Shown here piece after piece: positions 5,825 through 12,469 of a DNA stretch of 12,516 bases. The notes beneath the pieces were generated by a model. That model made no database searches and was not told where the DNA came from. It saw only the letters and a program-made list of their open reading frames with translations. The position numbers and the translations under genes were made by a program. This DNA is from JBOFCO01 sp051646105 (lineage in GTDB: Bacteria > Pseudomonadota > Alphaproteobacteria > Rhodobacterales > Rhodobacteraceae): positions 1 through 12,516 of the forward strand of contig JBOFCO010000237.1 in NCBI GenBank assembly GCA_051646105.1, read 5' to 3'. Each line of letters opens with the position of its first letter. Within the stretch, counting starts at the first letter, position 1.

Positions 5825-7747
5825 TCAGGCCCGACGGGTCACGCTCGCCACGTCCAGGACCGACAGCACCTTCGCCTCGATATCCGCCGCGTTCATGCCG
5901 GCGACGGCATACATCGCCTCGGGTGAGGCCTGATCGATGAAGATATCCGGCAGGACCATGCTGCGGAACTTCAGACCGTGATCGAAAACGCCTTCCTCGG
6001 CCAGAAGCTGCGCGACATGGCTGCCGAAACCACCTACCGCACCCTCCTCGACCGTAATCAGCGCCTCGTGGTGACGGGCGAGTTGCAGGATCAGGTCGCG
6101 GTCAAGGGGCTTGGCAAAACGGGCATCTGCGACCGTGACGGCGATACCGCGCGCGGCAAGCGCCTCGCGCGCTTTCATGACTTCCGTCAATCGGGTACCG
6201 AAAGACAGGATCGCCACGCGCCCGCCTTCGGCAATCATCCGGCCCCTGCCTATATGCAACGGCTGGCCGCGTTCCGGCAGGTCAACCCCGATGCCGTCAC
6301 CACGCGGAAAGCGGAAGGCAGAGGGGCAATCATCCAGCGCTGCGGCGGTCGCCACCATATGCACCAGTTCGGCTTCATCCGCTGCCGCCATCACCACGAT
6401 GCCGGGCAGGTTGGCAAGGAAGGCCACGTCGAAGGAACCGGCATGTGTCGCCCCGTCGGCACCGACCAGACCAGCCCGATCGATGGCAAAGCGGACAGGA
6501 AGGCGCTGGATCGCCACATCGTGCACGACCTGATCGTAACCCCTTTGCAGGAATGTCGAATAAAGCGCGCAGAACGGCTTCATCCCCCCCGCCGCCAACC
6601 CGGCGGCAAAGGTGACGGCGTGCTGTTCGGCGATGCCCACATCGAAGCAGCGGCTGGGGAAGCGTTCCGCAAACAGGTTCAACCCGGTGCCATCCGGCAT
6701 CGCTGCGGTGATCGCCACGATGCGGTCATCACGCGCGGCTTCCGCGATCAGGCTTTGCGCGAAAACCTTGGTATAACTGGGCGCGTTCGACGGTGCTTTC
6801 GCCTGCGCGCCGGTCAGCACATCGAATTTCGCGGTGGCATGGCCTTTGTCGGCAGCAGCCTCGGCGGGGGCATATCCCTTGCCCTTTTTGGTAATCGCAT
6901 GGATCAGCACAGGGCCGGTTGCTCGCGCCTTGACCGCGCGCAAAACGCCCAGAAGCTGTTCCATATCATGCCCGTCGATGGGCCCGACATAGGAAAAACC
7001 CAGTTCCTCGAACAGGGTGCCGCTGTCGCCCACGGCCATGTGCTTCAACATGTCCTTGGCCCGCCGCGCCCCTTCGCGGAAGGGACCGGGCAGCAGGGAA
7101 ACCGCACCCTTGGCCGCCGCTTTCAGATCCTGGAACGGATCGCCCGCGTACAGCCGCGACAGATAGGCTGACATCGCCCCCACCGGCGGCGCGATAGACA
7201 TTTCATTGTCGTTCAGCACCACGATCAGACGCTTGCCCAGGTGGCCTGCGTTGTTCATTGCCTCATATGCCATGCCCGCGCTCATCGCGCCGTCACCGAT
7301 CACGGCGATCACGTCGCCCACATCGGCAGCTCCGAGATCGCGCGCCACGGCAAAGCCAAGACCAGCCGAGATAGAGGTAGAGGAATGCGCCGCCCCGAAC
7401 GGGTCATACGGGCTTTCGGAACGTTTGGTGAAACCTGACAGCCCGTCTTTCGTGCGAAGGGTGCGGATGCGGTCACGCCGCCCGGTCAGGATCTTGTGCG
7501 GATAGCACTGGTGGCTGACATCCCAGATGATCTTGTCACGCGGCGCATCGAACACGGCGTGCAGGGCCACTGTCAGTTCGACCACACCCAGCCCCGCGCC
7601 CAGATGCCCCCCGGTCACGGAAACCGCGCTTATCGTTTCGGCCCGCAGTTCATCCGCCACCAGCTTCAGGTCCCGGTCCGACAGCGCTTTCAGGTCCGCA
7701 GGCAGATGCACGCGGTCCAGATGCGGGGTGGTGGGTCGGTCAGTCAT
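5825..7747 (-). CDS. dxs: 1-deoxy-D-xylulose-5-phosphate synthase
   Basis: Dxs joins pyruvate and glyceraldehyde 3-phosphate to make 1-deoxy-D-xylulose 5-phosphate with thiamine diphosphate, the first step of the MEP isoprenoid pathway and a source for thiamine and pyridoxal. The 640-residue length is usual. Visible features are TGGHLGAGLG with H48, WDVSHQCYPHKILTGR (75-90), the thiamine-diphosphate motif beginning GDGAMSAGMAYEAMNNA (151-167) with D152 and a downstream NDN (179-181), GIAEQHAVTFAAGLA (371-385) with catalytic E374, and DRAGLVGADGATHAG (423-437). The start at 7747 (MTDRP) follows a purine-rich AAAGGAAAGG; a 45-residue longer frame exists but overlaps ispA and is not supported. 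It lies 28 nt after ispA and is likely last in the operon. Products feed quinones and, if present, carotenoids and bacteriochlorophyll. Confidence 0.97.
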   Translation of the reverse strand: MTDRPTTPHLDRVHLPADLKALSDRDLKLVADELRAETISAVSVTGGHLGAGLGVVELTVALHAVFDAPRDKIIWDVSHQCYPHKILTGRRDRIRTLRTKDGLSGFTKRSESPYDPFGAAHSSTSISAGLGFAVARDLGAADVGDVIAVIGDGAMSAGMAYEAMNNAGHLGKRLIVVLNDNEMSIAPPVGAMSAYLSRLYAGDPFQDLKAAAKGAVSLLPGPFREGARRAKDMLKHMAVGDSGTLFEELGFSYVGPIDGHDMEQLLGVLRAVKARATGPVLIHAITKKGKGYAPAEAAADKGHATAKFDVLTGAQAKAPSNAPSYTKVFAQSLIAEAARDDRIVAITAAMPDGTGLNLFAERFPSRCFDVGIAEQHAVTFAAGLAAGGMKPFCALYSTFLQRGYDQVVHDVAIQRLPVRFAIDRAGLVGADGATHAGSFDVAFLANLPGIVVMAAADEAELVHMVATAAALDDCPSAFRFPRGDGIGVDLPERGQPLHIGRGRMIAEGGRVAILSFGTRLTEVMKAREALAARGIAVTVADARFAKPLDRDLILQLARHHEALITVEEGAVGGFGSHVAQLLAEEGVFDHGLKFRSMVLPDIFIDQASPEAMYAVAGMNAADIEAKVLSVLDVASVTRRA

Positions 7748-7775
7748 CCGGGCCTTTCCTTTGGCGGCAAGCCTT

Positions 7776-8642
7776 TCAGCTTTGTCGGGCAATAACGAAA
7801 CGGGCAGTTTCCCGCAAGCAATCCGCAGCGGCACCGTAGGGGCGAAGTGCCGCAATGGCCTGTCCGACCAGTTCCTCGGCACGCGCCTGCGCCGCCTTCA
7901 GCCCCAGCAGAGAGACAAAGGTTGCCTTGCCCCTGCCTTCGTCCTTGCGCAGCCGCTTTCCCGCCTTGCTGGCATCGCCGGTCACATCGAGGATGTCATC
8001 GGCGATCTGAAAGGCAAGGCCTATGGCTGCGGCATAGTCAGCGAGCGGTCGGGTATCGGCGCCCGCCATGACTGCCCCCGCCGTGGCTGACCAGCCAATC
8101 AATGCGCCGGTCTTTCCTGCCTGAAGACGGGTAATCGCGGCCAGGTCCAGCGGTTCGGCGGCGGTTTCGGCGGCGATGTCCATGGCCTGCCCGCCGACCA
8201 TGCCCTGCACCCCCGCAGCCCTTGCCAATCGGGCAACCAGCGCGATGCGCACCTCTGCCGGGCCGACCTCTGCCCGCGACAGCAGTTCGAAGGCCAGGGT
8301 TTGCAGCGCGTCCCCTGCCAGGATCGCGGTCGCTTCGTCCCATTTCAGATGAACCGTGGGCTGACCGCGCCGCAGGTCATCGTCATCCATTGCCGGCAAG
8401 TCGTCATGGACAAGGCTGTAGGCATGCAGTGCCTCGATCGCCGCCGCCGGGAAAACGGCGCTGTCCGGTCCGATGCGATGCAGACGCGCGCTTTCCAGTA
8501 CCAGATGCGCGCGCAGCCTTTTGCCGCCCGAGGCCGCGTAGCGCATCGCCTCTGCCGCAGGCAGGTCACCCGCCCCGGCCAAAGCATCGCGCAGACAGGA
8601 TTCAACCGTCACCTGCGCCAGCGCCATGGCCTTTTCCAGCAT
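7776..8642 (-). CDS. ispA: Polyprenyl (farnesyl/geranylgeranyl-type) diphosphate synthase, IspA-like
   Basis: A 288-residue all-helical trans-prenyl synthase that condenses isopentenyl diphosphate with allylic diphosphates, most likely giving farnesyl diphosphate. The sequence shows GGKRLRAHLVLES (39-51), the first aspartate-rich motif DDLPAMDDDD (80-89) with the two-residue insertion typical of bacterial short-chain enzymes, GGQAMDI (150-156), and the second aspartate-rich motif DDILD (215-219), followed by GKATFVSLLG (238-247). The start ATG at 8642 shares its A with the xseB stop codon (TGATG), so translation is probably coupled; the long upstream extension is just xseB sequence in another frame. 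The aminoacyl pocket before the first DD motif has Y75 and S76, but chain length cannot be settled by eye: C15 is likely, C20 possible. Confidence 0.92.
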   Translation of the reverse strand: MLEKAMALAQVTVESCLRDALAGAGDLPAAEAMRYAASGGKRLRAHLVLESARLHRIGPDSAVFPAAAIEALHAYSLVHDDLPAMDDDDLRRGQPTVHLKWDEATAILAGDALQTLAFELLSRAEVGPAEVRIALVARLARAAGVQGMVGGQAMDIAAETAAEPLDLAAITRLQAGKTGALIGWSATAGAVMAGADTRPLADYAAAIGLAFQIADDILDVTGDASKAGKRLRKDEGRGKATFVSLLGLKAAQARAEELVGQAIAALRPYGAAADCLRETARFVIARQS

Positions 8643-8884
8643 CACAGCCCTTCGACAGGTGTCGTCCCCGCGACCTGCCCGCCCTCGGCCAGCCGGATCA
8701 TTTCGACCCGCTCCTCTGCCGCCTTCAGCTTGGCATCGCAATGCTTGCGCAGCGCCGCGCCGCGTTCGTAAAGCGCGATGGAATCCTCCAGCGGCACATT
8801 GCCGGATTCCAGCTTCTTGACCACGCCCTCAAGCTCGGCCAGCGCTTCCTCGAAGCTCATCTCGGTTGTGGGTTTGCCGGTCAT
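8642..8884 (-). CDS. xseB: Exodeoxyribonuclease VII small subunit
   Basis: An 80-residue protein, the usual XseB size. XseB binds in several copies to XseA to form exonuclease VII, which degrades single-stranded DNA in the cytosol. The signature is seen in MSFEEALAELEGVVKKLESG (9-28), then PLEDSIALYERGAALRKHCD (31-50) and the acidic coiled-coil tail LKAAEERVEMI. The start at 8884 has GGAGG at 8891-8895, 6 nt upstream; a far longer in-frame extension to 9334 runs through petR and is rejected. xseB is routinely found just before ispA and dxs in proteobacteria although its job is unrelated to isoprenoids. xseA is not in the window. Confidence 0.95.
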   Translation of the reverse strand: MTGKPTTEMSFEEALAELEGVVKKLESGNVPLEDSIALYERGAALRKHCDAKLKAAEERVEMIRLAEGGQVAGTTPVEGL

Positions 8885-8900
8885 CGCGCGCCTCCGTTCC

Positions 8901-8947
8901 TTGCCGGGCCAGTCTATCGCCCCCCTTCGCGAAGGGCCACCCGGCAA
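8901..8947. repeat. Nested inverted repeats in the petR-xseB gap
   Basis: An outer pair TTGCCGGG (8901-8908) / CCCGGCAA (8940-8947) encloses a perfect 14-bp palindrome CCCTTCGCGAAGGG (8923-8936). The whole element fills most of the 67-nt gap after the petR stop and ends just before the xseB ribosome binding site (8891-8895). There is no T-tract on either side, so it is not a classical terminator. It may be an attenuating or mRNA-processing hairpin, or a protein-binding site. Confidence 0.6.
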
Positions 8948-8951
8948 AACA

Positions 8952-9656
8952 TCAATCCGGTGCCAGCATGTAGCCCGATCCGCGCACGGTCTGCAGATAG
9001 CGCGGTTGTTTCGGGTCTTCCTCGAGCTTGCGGCGCAGGCGGGTGATCTGCACGTCGACAGCACGTTCCTGCGCGGCATCGCGGCCGCCACCAAGATCCT
9101 CGACAAGCTTGGTGCGGCTGACGGCCTCCCCCGGACGGGCTGCAAAAATACGCATAAGGGCGCTTTCGGTGCCGGTAAGGCGCACCTGTTCCTCGCCTCT
9201 CCACATCTCTCCGCGATCCACATCATAGCGGACGGCACCAAGATGCAGCACCTTTGGCCCGCGGTTTTCCGGGCGGCCCTGCGGCACCCGGCGCAGGATC
9301 GCGGCGATGCGCAGCAGCAATTCCTTTGGCTCAAAGGGTTTGGGAAGATAGTCGTCGGCCCCGGCCTCCAGGCCCTCGATCCGTTCGGATGTTTCGCCCT
9401 TGGCGGTCAGAAGCAGGATCGGCGTTCCCAGTTTTGCGCGCATGTCGCGTGTCAGCGTGATGCCATCCTCGCCCGGCATCATCACGTCCAGCACGATCAT
9501 GTCGAACTCCAGCCCTGCCAGCAGCCGACGCGCCTGAGCAGCATCACGCGCTGTGGAAACCAAATAGCCGTTGCGCGACAGGAATTTCTGCAGAAGCCCA
9601 CGAATGCGTTCGTCATCATCGACGATCAACAGATGGGCATCGGGTTCACCGGTCAT
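8952..9656 (-). CDS. petR: OmpR/PhoB-family response regulator, PetR-like
   Basis: A 234-residue two-domain response regulator. The receiver domain (about 7-120) has the acidic triad DDD (13-15), the predicted phospho-acceptor D57 in IVLDVMMPGEDG, T84 in LLLTAKG and K106 in YLPKPF. The C-terminal winged-helix domain (about 133-232) ends with the family pattern VDVQITRLRRKLEEDP and RYLQTVRGSGYML. The adjacent MarR-type gene, overlapping by 4 nt (ATGA), makes this the Rhodobacter PetP/PetR pair; in R. capsulatus petR lies upstream of the genes for the cytochrome bc1 complex and is needed for growth by photosynthesis and respiration. No histidine kinase gene is adjacent and no bc1 genes are seen here. 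AAGGA lies 9 nt before the start. The OmpR class is certain; the symbol rests on the pairing. Confidence 0.85.
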   Translation of the reverse strand: MTGEPDAHLLIVDDDERIRGLLQKFLSRNGYLVSTARDAAQARRLLAGLEFDMIVLDVMMPGEDGITLTRDMRAKLGTPILLLTAKGETSERIEGLEAGADDYLPKPFEPKELLLRIAAILRRVPQGRPENRGPKVLHLGAVRYDVDRGEMWRGEEQVRLTGTESALMRIFAARPGEAVSRTKLVEDLGGGRDAAQERAVDVQITRLRRKLEEDPKQPRYLQTVRGSGYMLAPD

Positions 9657-10162
9657 GCTGCACTGTCCTTCATGGTCTGGAACTGGCGGCGCAGTTCCGG
9701 GTCCATCATCGCTTCCAGCACGGTGCGAAAACCGGCCACCGCCTGTGGCCCCGCGATACGGTAAGCCGCCCGCATCCGTGCACGCTGGGCATCGGAAAGC
9801 TCCCGCTCCAGCTTTGCGCCCTTGTCTGTCAGATACAGGTGTCTTTCCCGCTTGTCACGGCGACCCACGCGGTTTTCTACCAGACCATCCTCGATCAATG
9901 TGCGCAACACCCTGTTCAGAGACTGCTTCGTCACGCCCAGCACACCGAGCAGCGCCGAAACCGTAAGCCCCGGCGTCCGATGGATGAAATGGATGGCGCG
10001 ATGATGCGCACGACCATAGTCGAGCCCGATCAGTATCCGGTCGGGGTCGGCGGTAAAGCCGCGATAGGCAAAGAACATCGCCTCAATTCCCTTGCGAAGC
10101 TGTTCATCCGTCAGGAACAGCAGGCTTTCGCCCCCTGCCGCCCCATTGTCGCCTTCTGCCAT
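9653..10162 (-). CDS. petP: MarR-family transcriptional regulator, PetP-like
   Basis: A 169-residue winged-helix regulator. The DNA-binding domain runs through LTVSALLGVLGVTKQSLNRVLRTLIEDGLVE (66-96), with the recognition helix around TKQSLNRVLRTL, and the wing DKRERHLYLT (103-112), typical for MarR proteins; the flanking helices form the dimer interface. MarR proteins bind palindromic operators and often control their own promoter. Three in-frame starts exist: TTG at 10180, ATG at 10168 and ATG at 10162. The last is chosen because a purine-rich AACGGGGG ends 6 nt before it, whereas it abuts the 10168 ATG. The gene overlaps petR by 4 nt and is preceded by a good promoter at 10187-10215, so it heads the petP-petR-xseB-ispA-dxs run. 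Its ligand is unknown. Confidence 0.82.
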   Translation of the reverse strand: MAEGDNGAAGGESLLFLTDEQLRKGIEAMFFAYRGFTADPDRILIGLDYGRAHHRAIHFIHRTPGLTVSALLGVLGVTKQSLNRVLRTLIEDGLVENRVGRRDKRERHLYLTDKGAKLERELSDAQRARMRAAYRIAGPQAVAGFRTVLEAMMDPELRRQFQTMKDSAA

Positions 10163-10186
10163 CTGCATCCCCCGTTTCAATTCCGA

Positions 10187-10215
10187 ATTTTATGTCAGCC
10201 TTGTTGACTTTCCAA
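10187..10215 (-). promoter_or_regulatory. Sigma-70-like promoter of petP
   Basis: On the minus strand TTGGAA (10210-10215) and TAAAAT (10187-10192) are separated by exactly 17 nt, close to the TTGACA/TATAAT consensus. Transcription would start near 10180, giving a leader of only about 18 nt before the chosen petP ATG. This probably drives the whole minus-strand operon. Confidence 0.6.
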
Positions 10216-10220
10216 GAATC

Positions 10221-10284
10221 AATTGGTAGCGAGGCGCAGAATTTGCGCAATATAATGTCCGAAACGGACCAATTCAGCGCAATA
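10221..10284. promoter_or_regulatory. Repeat-rich control region between petP and ilvE
   Basis: Several symmetric elements cluster here: AATTGGT (10221-10227) with its inverse ACCAATT (10268-10274); the palindrome TTGCGCAA (10243-10250); a perfect TATAAT on the plus strand (10251-10256); the inverted repeat GTCCG-AAA-CGGAC (10257-10269); and a direct repeat GCGCAATA at 10245-10252 and 10277-10284, 32 nt apart. The TATAAT is a candidate -10 box for ilvE but has no good -35 at normal distance, hinting at an activator. The repeats are candidate operators, possibly for PetP or a leucine-type regulator. The region is AT-richer than the genes around it. Confidence 0.5.
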
Positions 10285-10305
10285 ATCGGAAAATGATATA
10301 GCCGC

Positions 10306-10311
10306 AGGAGG
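10306..10311 (+). promoter_or_regulatory. Strong ribosome binding site of ilvE
   Basis: AGGAGG, a full match to the anti-SD core, 5 nt before the ATG at 10317. Confidence 0.75.
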
Positions 10312-10316
10312 ATAGA

Positions 10317-11186
10317 ATGGCCGGGGCTTATGATGATCGGGACGGCAAGATCTGGATGGACGGCAAGCTGGTCGACTGGCGCAGCGCAAATGTGCATATC
10401 CTGACCCATGCCCTGCACTACGCCTCTTCGGTGTTCGAAGGCGAACGCTGCTACAACGGCAAGATTTTCAAGGGCCGCGAACATTCCGCACGGCTGCTGA
10501 AATCCGGCGAACTGCTGGACATGAATATTCCCTACACCGTCGATCAGATCGAGGAAGCCAAATACGCGGTGCTGAAGGCAAATGGCTGGACTGACGCCTA
10601 TGTGCGGGCCGTCGCCTGGCGCGGCGCTGGCGAGGATATGGGTGTTGCATCAGATCGCAACCCGATCCGGATGGCAGTGGCCGCCTGGGAATGGGGCAAC
10701 TACTACGGCGATGCCAAATTCAAGGGCGCGAAACTGGATGTCGCAAAATGGAAACGCCCCAGCCCGGAAACCGCACCCAGTCAGGCCAAGGCGGCCGGGC
10801 TTTACATGATTTGTACCATGTCGAAGCACGCGGCGCAGGCCAAGGGCTGTTCGGATGCAATGATGTTCGATTATCGCGGCTATGTCGCCGAGGCGACCGG
10901 CGCCAACATCTTTTTCGTCAAGGATGGTGAGGTTCACACTCCCATGGCCGACTGCTTCCTGAACGGCCTGACCCGGCAGACGGTGATCGGGATGCTGCGC
11001 GACAAGCAGATCAAGGTTCACGAACGCCACATCATGCCCGAGGAACTGGAAGGCTTCCAGCAATGCTGGCTGACCGGAACCGCCGCCGAGGTGACGCCGG
11101 TCGGCCAGATCGGCGACTATAATTTTGAGGTGGGTGAGATCACGAAAGCCATCGCCACCGACTACGAGAAGATGGTGCGCGCCTGA
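10317..11186 (+). CDS. ilvE: Branched-chain amino acid aminotransferase
   Basis: A 289-residue class IV (fold-type IV) pyridoxal-phosphate aminotransferase that interconverts leucine, isoleucine and valine with their 2-oxo acids using glutamate/2-oxoglutarate. Visible family marks are IWMDGKLVDWRSANVHILTHALHYASSVFEG (12-42, reported in part), R54 and a conserved RAVAWRG block (97-103), the predicted PLP lysine K158 in SQAKAAGLY, the segment MFDYRGYVAEATGANIFFV (182-200) and TRQTVIGML. Length is usual for the bacterial short form. The start is fixed by AGGAGG 5 nt upstream. It is divergent from petP and ends at a hairpin facing the EamA gene. Related class IV enzymes (D-amino-acid transaminase, aminodeoxychorismate lyase) are shorter in detail and fit less well. 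Confidence 0.93.
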   Translation: MAGAYDDRDGKIWMDGKLVDWRSANVHILTHALHYASSVFEGERCYNGKIFKGREHSARLLKSGELLDMNIPYTVDQIEEAKYAVLKANGWTDAYVRAVAWRGAGEDMGVASDRNPIRMAVAAWEWGNYYGDAKFKGAKLDVAKWKRPSPETAPSQAKAAGLYMICTMSKHAAQAKGCSDAMMFDYRGYVAEATGANIFFVKDGEVHTPMADCFLNGLTRQTVIGMLRDKQIKVHERHIMPEELEGFQQCWLTGTAAEVTPVGQIGDYNFEVGEITKAIATDYEKMVRA

Positions 11187-11195
11187 CCGACCTTG

Positions 11196-11219
11196 CGGGG
11201 CCGCAGCACTGTGGCCCCG
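11196..11219. terminator. Bidirectional hairpin between ilvE and the EamA transporter
   Basis: CGGGGCC (11196-11202) and GGCCCCG (11213-11219) are perfect complements; the bases between them extend the stem with one G-T pair and CAG/CTG, giving up to 11 bp around a tiny loop. It lies exactly between the converging stop codons (11186 and 11220). No T-tract follows on either strand, so termination may need another factor, but position and strength favour this role. Confidence 0.6.
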
Positions 11220-12143
11220 TCAGCTTCCGTTGGTCATCGCCTTGCGTTGCCGCGCCCTCTCGATCCCCAGTGCGCGCTCCCGCCATATGATCAGCACGCC
11301 AGCCAGAATAACCAGCGACGCCCCCCCGACCATCACCAGCGTCGGCACCTCGTCAAAGACGAAGTAACCGATCAGCAGCGCGAACAGCATCGAGGCATAT
11401 TCGAACGGCGCGATGACGCTGGCATCGGCGTGGCGGTAGCTTGAGGTCAGCAAAATCTGCCCGACACCGCCCAGAAGCCCGGCACAGATCAGCGCCGCCG
11501 CCTCGGCAAACGTCGGGACCACCCAGCCGAAGGGCACGGTTATCAGTGCAATGCAGCTTGCGGTGAAGGAAAACCAGAACACGATGGCCGATGTGCTTTC
11601 CTCTGTCACCAGCTTGCGGACAAACACCTGCGCAAGCGCGGAACACAAGGCGCTGAACAGCACGACAATCGCGCCAAGCATATGCCTTTCGCTCGCCTCA
11701 TCACCGGAAACTGCAGTAAACCGTGGCGACAGGATGATAAGCACACCGACCAGCCCCAAGGCAACGGCAGACAGGCGGAACAGCCGTACTTCCTCTCCCA
11801 GAAACATCGCGGCAAAGATGACAACCAGCAGCGGTGCAGCATAGCCAATGGCGGTGACTTCCGGCAGTGGAAGCATGCCGAGGCCCGCGAATCCAAAACC
11901 CATCGCACAGGTGCTGATCAGCCCGCGCCACAAATGGTTGATCGGCTTTGCCGTGCGAATGCCACTGCTCAGCTGTCCCACCCAGCCAAGCCAGATCAGG
12001 ATCACCGGGATCGCAAAAAACGATCTGAAAAACACGGCCTCTCCCGGCGGCACATGACCGGCCGTTGCCTTGATCAGGCTGGCCATACCGATGAACACCA
12101 GAACGGAGGCGACTTTCAGGGCGATACCGCGAAGCGGTTGCAT
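11220..12143 (-). CDS. EamA/DMT-superfamily transporter
   Basis: A 307-residue inner-membrane protein with about ten transmembrane helices arranged as two EamA repeats (roughly 5-139 and 154-288). Each repeat shows the typical late signature: PEVTAIGYAAPLLVVIFAAMFLGE (94-117) in the first and ADASVIAPFEYASMLFALLIGYFVFDE (239-265) in the second. The basic tail (WRERALGIERARQRK) should face the cytoplasm. Drug/metabolite transporters export amino acids, metabolites or drugs; the substrate cannot be told. The neighbouring ilvE hints at amino acids but the genes converge and are not an operon. The start at 12143 is the natural N-terminus for the first helix, although the sequence before it, TCCTCC on the coding strand, is not a ribosome binding site. 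The upstream 89 nt to the next gene shows nothing else. Confidence 0.85.
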   Translation of the reverse strand: MQPLRGIALKVASVLVFIGMASLIKATAGHVPPGEAVFFRSFFAIPVILIWLGWVGQLSSGIRTAKPINHLWRGLISTCAMGFGFAGLGMLPLPEVTAIGYAAPLLVVIFAAMFLGEEVRLFRLSAVALGLVGVLIILSPRFTAVSGDEASERHMLGAIVVLFSALCSALAQVFVRKLVTEESTSAIVFWFSFTASCIALITVPFGWVVPTFAEAAALICAGLLGGVGQILLTSSYRHADASVIAPFEYASMLFALLIGYFVFDEVPTLVMVGGASLVILAGVLIIWRERALGIERARQRKAMTNGS

Positions 12144-12232
12144 GGAGGATATACCGGGAAAAGACCGCCAAGATCACGGCCTGTCCCAAGGCTACCGGCA
12201 AGCCCCTCCGATGAAAACCCCGTATCGGCAGT

Positions 12233-12427
12233 TCAGGTCAGGTGGCCGCGTTCGATTCTGGTGTATTCAGCCAGCCGCTTGCCGCCAGTGGCAGCCATCG
12301 GTCGCCGCAACACCTGCTGCACGGCAGGATGTTGTCCCTCTTCGGCCAGCCTTTGCGCCGCAGCACGGAACTGCTTTAGCCCTTCGCCCGCCGACGTGCC
12401 GCGATGATCGGTAATATGCCGTGTCAT
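12233..12427 (-). CDS. Small protein of unknown function (64 aa)
   Basis: I do not recognise this 64-residue protein. It is basic and polar, with no signal peptide, membrane segment or cysteines. A central stretch GEGLKQFRAAAQRLAEEGQ (14-32) should be an amphipathic helix, and KRLAEYTRIERGHL near the end another. It is taken as real because GAGGAG at 12433-12438 lies 5 nt before the ATG, which is one of the best ribosome binding sites in the window, and because no other frame competes there. An 18-bp inverted repeat lies 25 nt upstream. It stands 89 nt before the EamA gene on the same strand and could be read with it. Confidence 0.6.
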   Translation of the reverse strand: MTRHITDHRGTSAGEGLKQFRAAAQRLAEEGQHPAVQQVLRRPMAATGGKRLAEYTRIERGHLT

Positions 12428-12432
12428 GGTCG

Positions 12433-12438
12433 CTCCTC
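12433..12438 (-). promoter_or_regulatory. Ribosome binding site of the 64-aa gene
   Basis: GAGGAG on the minus strand, 5 nt before the ATG at 12427; the main evidence that this short frame is translated. Confidence 0.65.
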
Positions 12439-12451
12439 TTCAGGTCGGTTG

Positions 12452-12469
12452 GATGGATGGTGATCCATC
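12452..12469. repeat. 18-bp inverted repeat upstream of the 64-aa gene
   Basis: GATGGAT (12452-12458) and ATCCATC (12463-12469) are perfect 7-bp arms with a 4-nt spacer, 25 nt before the start codon. It could be an operator for a dimeric repressor or a leader hairpin. The remaining sequence to the window end (12470-12516) contains an A-rich run but no clear -35/-10 pair. Confidence 0.45.

Noticed and set aside
5978..7171. Long plus-strand open frame (397 codons) across dxs
   Set aside because: Antisense to an unambiguous dxs; composition and lack of domains mark it as a shadow.
7748..7882. 45-residue N-terminal extension of Dxs
   Set aside because: It reads into the ispA 3' end; MTDRP at 7747 matches the usual Dxs N-terminus and has a purine-rich site before it.
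8885..9334. 150-residue N-terminal extension of XseB
   Set aside because: It is an out-of-frame reading of petR; XseB proteins are about 80 residues and the ATG at 8884 has GGAGG in place.
10204..10232. TTGACT as the -35 box of an ilvE promoter
   Set aside because: The hexamer is good, but at 16-18 nt spacing there is no acceptable -10 (TAGCGA at 17 nt), and the TATAAT at 10251 is far too distant to pair with it.
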